From NCBI RefSeq assembly GCF_014779665.1, contig NZ_JACXYY010000001.1, positions 124,001 to 188,000 of the forward strand: 64,000 nt of DNA, in the 5' to 3' direction. Below the pieces are notes generated by a model. That model saw only the letters and a program-made list of their open reading frames with translations. It made no database searches and was not told where the DNA came from. How positions within the stretch are numbered: position 1 is the stretch's first letter; the number at the start of each line of letters is the position of its first letter. The position numbers and the translations under genes are program-made. Below, one piece after another: positions 12,169 through 21,350 of the stretch. The DNA comes from Nocardioides hwasunensis (lineage in GTDB: Bacteria; Actinomycetota; Actinomycetes; Propionibacteriales; Nocardioidaceae).

Positions 12169-13284
12169 ATGCGTGTCGTCGCCGCCATGTCCGGCGGGGT
12201 GGACTCCGCTGTCGCCGCCGCCCGCGCCGTCGAGGCGGGCCACGACGTCACGGGCGTGCACCTCGCGCTGAGCCGCAACCCGGCGTCGTACCGCTCCGGG
12301 GCCCGCGGCTGCTGCACCATCGAGGACAGCAACGACGCCCGCCGCGCCGCCGACGTCATCGGCATCCCGTTCTACGTCTGGGACCTCTCCGACCGCTTCC
12401 ACGAGGACGTGGTCGAGGACTTCATGGACGAGTACGCCGCAGGCCGCACGCCGAACCCCTGCCTGCGCTGCAACGAGAAGATCAAGTTCGCCGCGGTCCT
12501 CGACCGGGCGCTCGCGCTGGGCTTCGACGCCGTCGCGACCGGCCACTACGCGCAGCTCCGCACCGGCACCGACGGGCTGATCGAGATGCACCGCGCGGTC
12601 GACCACGGCAAGGACCAGTCCTACGTCCTCGGGGTGCTCGACCAGGGCCAGCTGCGGCACTCGATGTTCCCCCTGGGCGACACCGACAAGCCCACCGTGC
12701 GCCGCGAGGCCGAGCGCCGCGGGCTGCTCGTCGCCGACAAGCCCGACTCCCACGACATCTGCTTCGTCGCCGACGGCGACAACGCCGGCTGGCTGCGCGA
12801 GAAGCTCGGCGACCGCGCACCCAACCACGGCGGCGACATCGTCGACGCGACCACGGGCGAGACGGTCGGCAGCCACACCGGCACCTACGGCTTCACCATC
12901 GGCCAGCGTCGCGGTCTCCGGCTCGGCGTCCCGGCGGCCGACGGCAAGCCGCGCTTCGTCCTCGACATCGAGCCGGTCACCGGCACCGTCACCGTCGGCC
13001 CGCGCGCGCGGCTCGCGGTGGACCACGTCTCCGGGATCAGGCCGCGCTGGTGCGGCACCGTCCCCGAGCGCGTCGACGGCACCGTCCAGCTGCGCGCCCA
13101 CGGCCGCGAGCACCGCGCGGTCGTCACCGTCGAGGGGGACGAGGTCGACATCGAGCTGCTCGACCCGGCCGAGGGCATCGCGCCCGGCCAGGCCGCGGTG
13201 ATCTACGACGGCACCCGCGTCGTCGGCTCGGCCACCATCGCCGCCACCCGGCCCGTCGCAGCTGCCCGGATGAGCGACGCATGA
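12169..13284 (+). CDS. mnmA: tRNA 2-thiouridine(34) synthase MnmA
   Basis: A 371-residue enzyme that activates wobble uridine in Lys, Glu and Gln tRNAs and transfers sulfur. The PP-loop SGGVDS is at residues ~9-14. The two catalytic cysteines are C98 in [12 protein letters not shown] and C198 in [11 protein letters not shown], matching the family spacing. GQRRGLRLG marks the central domain, and a beta-barrel makes up the C-terminus. ATG 12169 is chosen because [13 protein letters not shown] is the normal N-terminus; the open frame upstream lies inside the desulfurase gene. The stop overlaps the next start as ATGA. Confidence 0.96.
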   Translation: MRVVAAMSGGVDSAVAAARAVEAGHDVTGVHLALSRNPASYRSGARGCCTIEDSNDARRAADVIGIPFYVWDLSDRFHEDVVEDFMDEYAAGRTPNPCLRCNEKIKFAAVLDRALALGFDAVATGHYAQLRTGTDGLIEMHRAVDHGKDQSYVLGVLDQGQLRHSMFPLGDTDKPTVRREAERRGLLVADKPDSHDICFVADGDNAGWLREKLGDRAPNHGGDIVDATTGETVGSHTGTYGFTIGQRRGLRLGVPAADGKPRFVLDIEPVTGTVTVGPRARLAVDHVSGIRPRWCGTVPERVDGTVQLRAHGREHRAVVTVEGDEVDIELLDPAEGIAPGQAAVIYDGTRVVGSATIAATRPVAAARMSDA

Positions 13285-14270
13285 CGACTGCCACCGGCGT
13301 CGGGTCGATGCCCGGCGACTCCGACGACGCGTACGCCGAGGCGGTCCGGCTCGTGCTCGGCGAGCTGCCCGACCTCCCGCACGTCCCCGAGCTGCCGGGT
13401 CGCGGCGTGACCGCCGCGATGACCGGTCGCGCGCTCGCCGTGGTCGACGGTCTGGCCGCCGACCTCCAGCCGGCCGGCTGGCGGCTCACGGACACCAGCG
13501 GCGTCGACCACCGTCGCGCCCGGTCCCTGCTCGCGCAGGACCTCGACACCGTCGAGGAGCTCGCGCAGGACTACACCGGCACGTTCAAGACCCAGGTCGC
13601 CGGGCCGTGGACCCTGGCCGCGACCGTCGAGAAGCCCCGCGGCGACAAGGTGCTCAGCGACCACGGCGCCCGGCGCGAGCTCGCGCAGGCGCTCGCCGAG
13701 GGCATCACGGTCCACCTCGCCGACCTCCGGCGCCGGATCAGCGGCGTGGACCGCTGGATCGTGCAGGTCGACGAGCCTGCCCTCGCGGCCGTCGTCAACG
13801 CCCAGGTCCCGACCGCGAGCGGGTTCGGCCGGCACCGCCGGGTCGACCTGCCCGAGGCGTCCGCCCATCTCGAGTGGATGGTCGCGGCGATCTCCGACGC
13901 GGGCGGTGAGGCGTGGGTCCACTCCTGCGCGCCGCAGACGCCGTGGTCCCTCGTCGCCGGGACCGGTGCGCACGGGCTCTCCGCCGACCTCGACGTGCTC
14001 GGACCCGCCGACCTCGACACCTTCGCCGAGGTGCTGGAGAGCGGTCGCAGCGCCGCCCTCGGCGTCGTACCCTCCACCGACCCGGCCACGGAGCCCTCGG
14101 ACGCGCGGCTCACCGAGCGTGTCCAGCGCTGGCTCGACATGCTCGGCCTCGACCCGGAGGGCGTGCGCGACCACCTCCTCGTGACCCCTACCTGCGGGCT
14201 GGCGGGCGCCACTCCGGGATGGGCGGCACGAGCGGTCCGCCTGGCGGCGACGGTGGCGCGCAACCTCTGA
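13281..14270 (+). CDS. Methionine synthase-like (MetE C-terminal domain family)
   Basis: A 329-residue protein of the cobalamin-independent methionine synthase/UROD superfamily, half the length of MetE and corresponding to its catalytic domain. It starts [11 protein letters not shown], shows the acidic [10 protein letters not shown], the metal-ligand-type HSCAPQTPW and a final [14 protein letters not shown]. These fit the His/Cys/Glu/Cys zinc site, but the methyl donor of such short proteins is not established. It follows mnmA with an ATGA overlap; the same gene pair precedes ligA in mycobacteria as I recall. Its last 83 bases overlap the convergent membrane-protein gene. Confidence 0.85.
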   Translation: MTTATGVGSMPGDSDDAYAEAVRLVLGELPDLPHVPELPGRGVTAAMTGRALAVVDGLAADLQPAGWRLTDTSGVDHRRARSLLAQDLDTVEELAQDYTGTFKTQVAGPWTLAATVEKPRGDKVLSDHGARRELAQALAEGITVHLADLRRRISGVDRWIVQVDEPALAAVVNAQVPTASGFGRHRRVDLPEASAHLEWMVAAISDAGGEAWVHSCAPQTPWSLVAGTGAHGLSADLDVLGPADLDTFAEVLESGRSAALGVVPSTDPATEPSDARLTERVQRWLDMLGLDPEGVRDHLLVTPTCGLAGATPGWAARAVRLAATVARNL

Positions 14271-15579
14271 GGGTCGCGCCCGACCGATCGGCCCGGTCGA
14301 GCCACTGCGTCACCCGGGTGGTGTGCAGCAGACGGACGACCACGAGGGTCGCGACCATCGTGCCGGCGACGAGCGGCAGAAGCTCGGTCGGCCGGGTCAC
14401 GAGCGCGTCGACGAAGGCGTTGCGCCACCACACGTCGCGGACCGGGGTGTACATGTCGTCGGAGATCGCGCCTGGGGCGACCAGCACGACCTGCAGCACC
14501 GCCACGGGCACGAACCACCTCCGCGCCCGCTCCGAGAGCCACGGCGCCGCGAGCGCCAGCGCCGGGGCGAGGCTCGCCACGAGCTCGAGGCTGGTGCGGT
14601 AGCCGTAGAAGTGGTCGCCGCCGCTGAAGCGGTTGAGCACCGCCTGGCCGAGGGTGTACGACGCCCCGCCCGCCGCGAGCCAGCGCGCCCAGTCGGGCAG
14701 CTCGCGCCGGTGCCGCCACGCGGTGGGGCCGAGCACCAGCAGGAGCGGCGCCCACCACAGCAGTCCGCGGTCGGCGGAGAGCACGAAGCCGAGCCAGTTG
14801 AGCGGGTCGAGCGCGTGCCCCGCGGCGCCGCTGGTGAAGTCGCCCGCCCGGTAGGCCGAGGTCGGGTCCCACGAGCCGTACATCCAGCGGGTCCAGACCG
14901 ACACCAGACCGAGCGAGGCGAGCGCGACGATGCCCGTCCGCAGGGCGATCCCGGGCCGTCGCCGCGACCACGCGAGCCCGAGCCCGACGACCGCGCAGAC
15001 CACCGCCGCGTGCAGCCGACCCCAGAGCATCACGCCCCCGAACAGACCGGCCAGCCACCAGCGGCTCCGGTCGGCCGCCCACGCCGTGCCGAGGATGCCG
15101 AGCGTGGTCAGGGTGTGGGGCCAGATCGCGTCGGCGGAGACCGACCACACCGGCGTCGCGAAGCCGAGGATGCCAGCGGCCACCAGCGCGGCGTGGGTGC
15201 CGATCCGGTCGCGCACGCTGAGGAAGAACAGCACCACGGCCAGCGCGGTGAGCAGTGCCGCGGTCAGGCCGCCGGGCAACGGGTCGACCGTCGCGGGTCG
15301 CGCGAGCGCGTACGCCGGGACGACCGCCGCGATCACGCCCGGCGACCGGCCGACCGCCTCGCGGCCGTCGGCGGTCTCGACGAGCCATGTCTCGCGGATG
15401 ACGTTGTCGTCGAGCAGCGGGAAGTCGGAGATCTCGGGGACCGGGTCGCCGGTCGTGGCGATGTGGCGCGCGGCGAACTCCGCGGTCCACGCATCGGGGC
15501 TCGGAGCGGGGTTCGTGGTGAGGGCGTAGACGCACGCGAGGAGGGCGAACAGCACGAGGGGGAGCAGCCGCCGGGGCAT
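14188..15579 (-). CDS. Polytopic GT-C-like membrane protein
   Basis: A 463-residue integral membrane protein with about eleven hydrophobic segments. The first span is followed by a loop with AEFAARHIATTGDPVP and later FPLLDDNVIRETWLVE, then alternating spans. The acidic first loop and topology resemble ArnT/PMT-type GT-C glycosyltransferases, but no catalytic motif is decisive. ATG 15579 is chosen because GACAAT (15587-15592) lies exactly 7 bases upstream; ATG 15588 is an alternative. The C-terminus is a proline-rich tail that overlaps the methionine synthase-like gene by 83 bases. It is divergent from a glycosyltransferase operon. Confidence 0.7.
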   Translation of the reverse strand: MPRRLLPLVLFALLACVYALTTNPAPSPDAWTAEFAARHIATTGDPVPEISDFPLLDDNVIRETWLVETADGREAVGRSPGVIAAVVPAYALARPATVDPLPGGLTAALLTALAVVLFFLSVRDRIGTHAALVAAGILGFATPVWSVSADAIWPHTLTTLGILGTAWAADRSRWWLAGLFGGVMLWGRLHAAVVCAVVGLGLAWSRRRPGIALRTGIVALASLGLVSVWTRWMYGSWDPTSAYRAGDFTSGAAGHALDPLNWLGFVLSADRGLLWWAPLLLVLGPTAWRHRRELPDWARWLAAGGASYTLGQAVLNRFSGGDHFYGYRTSLELVASLAPALALAAPWLSERARRWFVPVAVLQVVLVAPGAISDDMYTPVRDVWWRNAFVDALVTRPTELLPLVAGTMVATLVVVRLLHTTRVTQWLDRADRSGATLRGCAPPSPPGGPLVPPIPEWRPPARR

Positions 15580-15703
15580 GCGCGTCATTGTCCACACGGA
15601 TCGTGACCGGATCGAGACCTGTGGCCGAGCGCTCGCCCACCGTTCGCCGACGCGTCACCTGGGCGAGGCTCGCGGGTCCCGGGACGTGCTTAGCGTCGCC
15701 GAC
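15580..15703. promoter_or_regulatory. Divergent leaderless promoters of the second glycan cluster
   Basis: On the plus strand TAGCGT at 15691-15696 is 7 bases before GTG 15704. On the minus strand GACAAT at 15592-15587 is 7 bases before ATG 15579. The shared 124-base region suggests both arms are expressed under common control. Confidence 0.55.
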
Positions 15704-16723
15704 GTGAAGCTCGTGGTGCAGGTGCCCTGCCTCGACGAGGAGGAGACGCTCCCGCTCGTCCTCTCCTCGATCCCGGACTCGATCCCCGGCATCGACGAGA
15801 TCGTCGTCGTCATCATCGACGACGGCAGCTCCGACCGGACCGTCGAGGTGGCCCGGTCCTTCGGCGTGACCGAGATCGTGCGGCACCACCGCACCCAGGG
15901 GCTGGCCAGGTCCTTCACCGACGGCGTCAACCACGCGCTCGCGATCGGTGCGGACATCGTGGTCAACACCGACGGCGACCACCAGTACCCGCAGGAGCGC
16001 ATCGCCGACCTCGTCCAGCCGATCCTGCGAGGTGAGGCCGACATCGTCGTCGCGGACCGGCAGGTGGGCCTCATCGACCACTTCTCCCCGGCCAAGAAGG
16101 CGCTCCAGCGCTTCGGCTCGAAGGTCGTCAACGTCGCGGCCCGCACCGAGCTCCCCGACGCGGCCAGCGGGTTCCGCGCCTACTCGCGCGAGGCGCTGAT
16201 GCGGCTCAACACCGTCACCCGGTTCAGCTACTGCATGGAGACGATCATCCAGGCGGGCAACAAGAACCTCGCCATCACGAGCCTGCCCGTGATCACCAAC
16301 GCCAAGACGCGCGAGTCGCGGCTCTTCTCCTCCACGCGCCAGCACGTCTTCCGCTCCGGCGCGGCGATCGTGCGCGCCTACGTGATGTATCGCCCCTACG
16401 TGATCTTCGGCGCGATGGCAGTGCTCTTCGGGCTGCTCGGCATCGCGCCCTACGTGAGGTACGCCGTCCTGGCCGCGGCCGGGCAGGGGGGCGGGCACGT
16501 GCAGTCGCTCCTGGTGGGCGCCGCCCTCGTCGTCGTGTCGTCCCTGTGCGCGATGCTCGGCATCGTCTCCGACCTCATCCGCACCAACCGCGCCCTGATC
16601 GAGACCAACCTCGAGCACACCAAGCGCGCCCGCTACGACATCCTGCGCGTGCCGGCCACGCCGTCGATCGAGCGGCCCGTGCCGGCGGTGCGGCACCGGC
16701 ACGGGCAGGCGGGCATCCGGTGA
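15704..16723 (+). CDS. Family 2 glycosyltransferase with C-terminal membrane anchor
   Basis: A 339-residue enzyme starting MKLVVQVPCLDEEETLPLVL, with VIIDDGSSDRTVEVARSFG, the DxD-type NTDGDHQYP and DAASGFRAYSREALMR. The order is that of dolichyl-phosphate mannosyl- or polyprenyl-phosphate glycosyltransferases. Two hydrophobic spans near residues 225-300 anchor the C-terminus. It probably charges a polyprenyl phosphate or a lipid with a sugar that the GT-C proteins then transfer; this is inference. GTG 15704 is set by the leaderless hexamer; an open frame extends upstream to 15578 but is not needed. First gene of a four-gene operon joined by 4-base overlaps. Confidence 0.85.
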   Translation: MKLVVQVPCLDEEETLPLVLSSIPDSIPGIDEIVVVIIDDGSSDRTVEVARSFGVTEIVRHHRTQGLARSFTDGVNHALAIGADIVVNTDGDHQYPQERIADLVQPILRGEADIVVADRQVGLIDHFSPAKKALQRFGSKVVNVAARTELPDAASGFRAYSREALMRLNTVTRFSYCMETIIQAGNKNLAITSLPVITNAKTRESRLFSSTRQHVFRSGAAIVRAYVMYRPYVIFGAMAVLFGLLGIAPYVRYAVLAAAGQGGGHVQSLLVGAALVVVSSLCAMLGIVSDLIRTNRALIETNLEHTKRARYDILRVPATPSIERPVPAVRHRHGQAGIR

Positions 16724-17442
16724 AGGCGCTCTACGTCCGGCTCGTGCGCGCGCTCGAGGCGCCCCTGCGCGTGCTCGGCGTGCTGTCCCTCCTGCAGCGC
16801 CGCGCGCCACGGTCGCGCACGGCCACCTGGCTGGTCTCGCTCCTCGCGATCCACGACGTCGACGGGCTCGGCCGGCTCGACGTGCCGTGGTGGACCTTCG
16901 ACTCCGCCGACCGGGTCGAGACCTGGCTGCGTGAGCACCCCGGTGCCCGGGTCTTCGAGTGGGGCTCGGGAGCCTCGACGCTGTGGCTCGCCGCCCGCTC
17001 CGGCTCCGTGCACTCCGTCGAGCACCACGCCGGCTGGGCACAGGTGCTCGCGCCCCGGCTGCCGGCCCACGTCGACCTCCGGATCGTCGAGCCGGTCACG
17101 ACCGATGCGCCGCTCGTCGCGTCCGCCAAGCCCGGCCACGACCGGATGGACTTCGCCGACTACGTCGCCGCCATCGACGACGTACCGGGGGAGTTCGACC
17201 TGGTCGTCATCGACGGCCGCGCCCGCGAGGCGTGCCTGGCTCGCGCCGTCGAGCGAGTGGCGCCCGGCGGCGTGATCGTCTTCGACAACGTGGACCGCCG
17301 GCGCTACGTCGACGCCATCGACACCGCGCTGGCGACCGCGGGGGACCGGCTGACCATGACGATGACCCGGGGGCTCACCCCGGCACTGCCCTACCCGACC
17401 CGCACCGCCCTCCTCCACTCGTCGCCCCCAGGGGTCGCGTGA
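16720..17442 (+). CDS. SAM methyltransferase-fold protein
   Basis: A 240-residue protein with RVFEWGSGASTLWLA (motif I), VHSVEHHAGWAQVLAP (second strand), FDLVVIDGRAREACLARA (motif IV) and APGGVIVFDNVDRRRY. This is the class I methyltransferase order, closest in style to small-molecule or sugar O-methyltransferases. The first 70 residues are a basic helical region. GTG 16720 overlaps the preceding stop as GTGA. Its place between a glycosyltransferase and a flippase-like protein suggests methylation of the sugar or lipid made by this operon; the substrate is unknown. Confidence 0.7.
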   Translation: MKALYVRLVRALEAPLRVLGVLSLLQRRAPRSRTATWLVSLLAIHDVDGLGRLDVPWWTFDSADRVETWLREHPGARVFEWGSGASTLWLAARSGSVHSVEHHAGWAQVLAPRLPAHVDLRIVEPVTTDAPLVASAKPGHDRMDFADYVAAIDDVPGEFDLVVIDGRAREACLARAVERVAPGGVIVFDNVDRRRYVDAIDTALATAGDRLTMTMTRGLTPALPYPTRTALLHSSPPGVA

Positions 17443-18404
17443 CCCGGCAGCGAGCCCTCAGCGCGGCCCGCTGGCTCTTCGTCCTGCTGACCCTGGCCCT
17501 GGCCTGGTGGGGGTTCCGCGGCCGTTGGGGGGAGATCGCTCACGCGGCGTCCGGCGTCGGTCCGCTCCGGTCGGTCGGCGCCGTTCTGTGCGCCGCCGCC
17601 GGGCTCGCCCTGACCGGCCTCCTGTGGCGGCTGCTGCTGCGCTGGGTCGGCTCGGACGTCGGCGCCCGCGATGCGGCCGCGGTCTTCTTCGTCGGACAGC
17701 TCGGCAAGTACGTCCCCGGTTCGCTGTGGAGCGTCGCCGCGCAGGCCCAGCTCGGCCGGCGTCACGACGTGCCCGCCCGCTCCAGCGTCACGGCATCCGC
17801 ACTGTTCCTCCTCGTGCACACCGCCAGCGGCCTCCTCGTCGGCGGGCTCCTGTCCGCGCTCGGGGCCGTCGACCTGCCGCGCGGCGTCGCCGTCGCGTGG
17901 GCGTGGGGCGCGATGGCTGCCGGTGCGGCTCTGCTGGCACCGCCCGTGGTGCGCTGGCTCGCCGACAGGCTCGCCGGCAACGACGTCCGCGCGGTGTTCG
18001 GGGGAGCGGAGCTGCTGCGCACGGTCGGGCTGATGGCGCTCGTGTGGGTGCTCTACGGCGCCTCGCTCCTGCTCGTGGTGCCCGTCGCCGGCGGCACGCC
18101 AGGCTTGGTCGGCGTGACGGCTGCGTTCGCACTCGCCCATGCCATCGGCGTGCTCGTCGTCGTCGCGCCGGCCGGCGTCGGCGCTCGGGAGGCCGTCCTC
18201 GTCGCGCTGCTCTCGCCCGCGCTCGGCGTCCCGGAGGCCGCTGCGGTGGCCCTCCTCTCGCGGGTCGCCCACGCCCTCGCGGACTTCCTGGTCGCCGGCC
18301 TGGCCGCGTACGCCGCTCGCACGCGCGGTCCGCGCGGCGCCGTCCCGGTGCGCGTCGCGGAGGCCAGCGCGTCGACGACCACACCCATGGGAGGCACTTC
18401 GTGA
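17439..18404 (+). CDS. Lysylphosphatidylglycerol synthase TM-region-like (UPF0104) membrane protein
   Basis: A 321-residue integral membrane protein with about eight spans. The stretch FFVGQLGKYVPGSLWSVAAQ near residue 85 is the hallmark of the LPG synthase transmembrane/AglD-like family, which moves or positions lipid-linked substrates. APAGVGAREAVLVALLS near 245 is the second conserved patch. The catalytic lysyl-transferase domain of MprF is absent, so this is the flippase-like part alone. GTG 17439 overlaps the previous stop by four bases and its own stop overlaps the next start. Confidence 0.82.
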   Translation: MTRQRALSAARWLFVLLTLALAWWGFRGRWGEIAHAASGVGPLRSVGAVLCAAAGLALTGLLWRLLLRWVGSDVGARDAAAVFFVGQLGKYVPGSLWSVAAQAQLGRRHDVPARSSVTASALFLLVHTASGLLVGGLLSALGAVDLPRGVAVAWAWGAMAAGAALLAPPVVRWLADRLAGNDVRAVFGGAELLRTVGLMALVWVLYGASLLLVVPVAGGTPGLVGVTAAFALAHAIGVLVVVAPAGVGAREAVLVALLSPALGVPEAAAVALLSRVAHALADFLVAGLAAYAARTRGPRGAVPVRVAEASASTTTPMGGTS

Positions 18405-19924
18405 TCGCCAGGATCCGCCGCACCGCCCGCGCGGTCGCCGACCGGCCCGACGCGCTGCCGCTGCTCGCCGCCGGTCTGCTGCTCTTCGTCGGGGTGCAGG
18501 TCGCCCTGATGTCGCGGGTCCCCAGCTGGGCCAACGACGAGCCCGCACACGTCGGATACGTCGCCTCGCTGGCCGAGGGACGCCTGCCGACCATCGACAC
18601 CGACATCGTCGACGACCCCTCGCGGTTCCCCCTCACAGCGGAGGAGTTCTCCGGACGCGACGAGGCGCACGGGGACATCTGGACGGCGAACCACCCGCCG
18701 CTGTTCCACCTGGCGATGGTGCCGGTGTGGTGGGCGCTGCACGACGTCAACCAGAGCGGCATGGTCATCACGATGAGGATCGCGAACACGATCGGGTTCG
18801 CCGTCTGGCTCTACCTGGTCGGGATCCTCGCGCGCCACCTCGTGCCCGCCCGGCCGGCCGTCGCGGCCCTGGCGGTCGTGGTGGCGACGGCTCCCACGCT
18901 GGTGCTGCGCTCGTCCTACCTGCAGAACGACGGCTGGGCAGCCGCATCAGCGGTGCTCCTGCTCCTGATGACCGTGCGGATGCTGCGCGAGGAGGTCACG
19001 CCGCAGCGGGTCGCCATCGCGGTGGCCGCCGGGACGATCGCGGCGGGCACCCGGGCCCAGGGGGTGCTCGTCGTCGCGCTCTGCTCGACGGTGCTGCTCG
19101 TCGCGCTGGCACGTCGGCACCGGGGCCCCTGGGCGGGTTGGCGGCCGGGACTGACGGTGTTCGCGCTCGTCGGAGGAGTCCCGGCGGCGGCCTGGGGATG
19201 GTTCTACGTCCGCAACCGCCGCCTCTACGGCGACGTCACAGGACAGGACGCCCTGCTGGAGAAGTTCGAGCGGTCCCCGGTCCCGGTGGACCGGTTGTTC
19301 ACGATCCGCACGCTCGAGCAGCCCGTCGTCGCGACCTCGCTCGCGCTCGTGGCCGCACTGGTGCTGATCCCGCTCGCGCTCCGGGCGTCGGTCCGTCGCC
19401 ACGGCGTTCGCTGGGACCCGGTGTGGTGCCTCCTGCTCGTGCACGCGAGCCTGACCCTGGGGAGCCTGGTGGGCTTCATGCGGGCAGGCGGTGGCTTCCA
19501 CGACCGCTACCTGATGCAGGCCATGCCCCTGCTCGCCACGGCGACGGCGGTCGGGATGGTGGGGGTGGGGCGCTGGTGGCGGTCCGCCTCTCCGGGGACC
19601 GTCGCGGCCGGACGGCGCGACTGGTGGGTGGCCGTCTGGTGGTCGGTCGTGCTGCTCGGGTGGCTCGCAGCGACACTCGTCTGGCTGGAGGACCGGCACA
19701 TCTTCAGCCGGCAGGAGCTCTCGCCGGTCGAGGGGCCAGTGCCACCGGTCCTGGTGGTGGTGGTGATCGTCCTCGGTGCGGCCATCGTCGCGGTCATGGT
19801 GCGCCGGGCCCGGGCCTTCGACCCGGGTCCCCACCGCGTCGGCGCCGTCTCGGTCGGTCGCCTCGAGGGCGCGGACACGGCCGACCTGCGCGCGCTCGAG
19901 GGCCAGCTGGTGCCGCGGCGCTGA
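18401..19924 (+). CDS. DUF2142/GT-C-like polytopic membrane protein
   Basis: A 507-residue membrane protein with about eleven spans. The first outer loop is rich in acidic residues: WANDEPAHVGYVASLAEG, then DIVDDPSRFPL and HGDIWTANHPPLFHL. This pattern is typical of GT-C enzymes that use lipid-phosphate sugars. LRSSYLQNDGWAAASAVLL is a second shared patch, also seen in weaker form in the protein at 230-1597. GTG 18401 overlaps the upstream stop. Last gene of the operon that starts at 15704. The sugar and acceptor cannot be told. Confidence 0.75.
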   Translation: MIARIRRTARAVADRPDALPLLAAGLLLFVGVQVALMSRVPSWANDEPAHVGYVASLAEGRLPTIDTDIVDDPSRFPLTAEEFSGRDEAHGDIWTANHPPLFHLAMVPVWWALHDVNQSGMVITMRIANTIGFAVWLYLVGILARHLVPARPAVAALAVVVATAPTLVLRSSYLQNDGWAAASAVLLLLMTVRMLREEVTPQRVAIAVAAGTIAAGTRAQGVLVVALCSTVLLVALARRHRGPWAGWRPGLTVFALVGGVPAAAWGWFYVRNRRLYGDVTGQDALLEKFERSPVPVDRLFTIRTLEQPVVATSLALVAALVLIPLALRASVRRHGVRWDPVWCLLLVHASLTLGSLVGFMRAGGGFHDRYLMQAMPLLATATAVGMVGVGRWWRSASPGTVAAGRRDWWVAVWWSVVLLGWLAATLVWLEDRHIFSRQELSPVEGPVPPVLVVVVIVLGAAIVAVMVRRARAFDPGPHRVGAVSVGRLEGADTADLRALEGQLVPRR

Positions 19925-20007
19925 CCTCCGCCCGCCGCGCCGGGCCTCATCCTTTCGTAGCGGCTGGTAGTCGTGGACCCACATCCACCAGCGAGGGAGA
20001 CCGCACC

Positions 20008-21339
20008 GTGACCGATCGTCCATCCGCCCCACACCATCGATCGGGACACGCCAGTCGTCGCCGGACACTGGCGGCCGCCGTGACCGCGTCGGTCGCGCTG
20101 GGCCCGTTGGCGGTCGTGACCGCGCCCGCAGGAGCGGCCCACGCCGTCGTCGAGGGGGCCCGCAGCGCACCCGCCACCGCCCCCGCCGACACGGCCGGCA
20201 TGCCGGTGCGCAAGCTCGAACGGCTGGTGCAGCGCCTGCGCACGGAGGGCAAGGCGGTCGCCGTGACGGCCGAGGTCCGCCGCGGCGCCCGCACCTGGGC
20301 GTTCGACGCCGGCCAGGCACAGCGAGGACCCGCCCGCCCGGCCGAGCCCGGCAGCACCTTCCGCGCCGCCAGCCTGACCAAGCAGCTCGTCTCGGTGCTC
20401 GCGCTCCAGCTCGTCGACCAGGGCCGGTGGACCCTCGACACCGCGATCGGCGACGTGGACCCCGCGCTGTGGCCGGGTCGCGAGTCGGTCACCCTGCGCG
20501 AGCTGCTCAGCCACACCAGCGGGATGCCGGACTACCTGCCCGCGGTGGTCGGCAGCGCGACGACCGGCCCACAGCTCGTCGACGCCGTCTCGAAGCGCTG
20601 GACCGATCGCCGCATCATCGCCGCGGGACAGAGCCTGCCGTGGGGCGAGCCGGGTGTCTTCGGCTACAGCAACACCGGCTACGTCGTGATCGGCCAGATG
20701 CTCGAGCGCGCCACCGGGTCATCGGTGCGCGACCTGGTCGCGAAGCGGGTGCTGCGCCCCGCCGGCATGACCGCGAGCACGTTCGCGCTGCGTCGCAACC
20801 AGCCGGCGCCCGGCCTGCACGAATACGCGCGCTTCCCGGCGCGCACCCTCGACCTCGGCACCTTCGAGCCGTCGCTCTTCTCCTCGGCCGGTGCGCTGGT
20901 CTCCACCGCCGGTGACCTCAACCGGTTCCGCAGGGCACTGGAGCGGGGAGAGCTGATCCCGCGCCGTCTGGTACGTGTCATGCAGGAGCCGGTGAGCGAC
21001 GGTGGCGGGCTGCCCTACGCGCTGGGCAGCTACCGGCTGCCCAGCCCCTGCGCGACCGGCCCCGGCTGGGTCCAGGGACATGACGGCGCCAGCTTCGGGA
21101 CGCTCACGTTCTCGGTCGGCCTCGGGCGGAACCGCCAGGTGACCATCGCCCTGACGGGACGCGGATACACCGAGGACACGGCTCTGTCCCAGGCCAAGCT
21201 GGTCCAGAAGTTCGCCTACACCGCGCTCGACGCGACGTGCGGGGACGGCACGAAGGGCGGTGCGAGGGACGAGCGCGCCACGCTCGCGCAGCTGCCCGGC
21301 CTGGTCGACCTGACCGCAGCCGGGACGCCGGTCGGCTGA
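20008..21339 (+). CDS. Secreted serine hydrolase (beta-lactamase / D-Ala-D-Ala carboxypeptidase fold)
   Basis: A 443-residue protein. Residues 1-47 form a signal sequence with an SRRRTLAAAV twin-arginine-like start and an AGAAHA end. The serine-active fold shows FRAASLTKQL (SxxK), LLSHTSGMPDYL, FGYSNTGYVVIGQ (YxN) and VQGHDGASFG in place of the usual HSG/KTG third motif. These class C/carboxypeptidase-like enzymes act outside the cell on peptidoglycan peptides or esters; the real substrate is unknown. GTG 20008 has GAGGGAGA 7 bases upstream. It is convergent with an alpha/beta hydrolase, with only 4 bases between the stops. Confidence 0.85.
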   Translation: MTDRPSAPHHRSGHASRRRTLAAAVTASVALGPLAVVTAPAGAAHAVVEGARSAPATAPADTAGMPVRKLERLVQRLRTEGKAVAVTAEVRRGARTWAFDAGQAQRGPARPAEPGSTFRAASLTKQLVSVLALQLVDQGRWTLDTAIGDVDPALWPGRESVTLRELLSHTSGMPDYLPAVVGSATTGPQLVDAVSKRWTDRRIIAAGQSLPWGEPGVFGYSNTGYVVIGQMLERATGSSVRDLVAKRVLRPAGMTASTFALRRNQPAPGLHEYARFPARTLDLGTFEPSLFSSAGALVSTAGDLNRFRRALERGELIPRRLVRVMQEPVSDGGGLPYALGSYRLPSPCATGPGWVQGHDGASFGTLTFSVGLGRNRQVTIALTGRGYTEDTALSQAKLVQKFAYTALDATCGDGTKGGARDERATLAQLPGLVDLTAAGTPVG

Positions 21340-21350
21340 TCGCTCAGCCG
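21333..21350. terminator. Hairpin containing both stop codons of two converging genes
   Basis: CGGCTGA (21333-21339), a TCGC loop and TCAGCCG (21344-21350) form a perfect 7-base-pair stem. The left arm holds the TGA of the serine hydrolase and the right arm the TGA of the convergent hydrolase read on the other strand. It may act as a small two-way terminator, though no T run follows. Confidence 0.4.

Noticed and set aside
13281..14270. Full-length methionine synthase metE
   Set aside because: The protein is about half the MetE length and lacks the N-terminal domain; only a C-terminal-domain-like call is justified.
13571..17041. An 1156-codon minus-strand open frame
   Set aside because: It opposes the methionine synthase-like gene and the glycosyltransferase and crosses the real minus-strand membrane protein in another frame.
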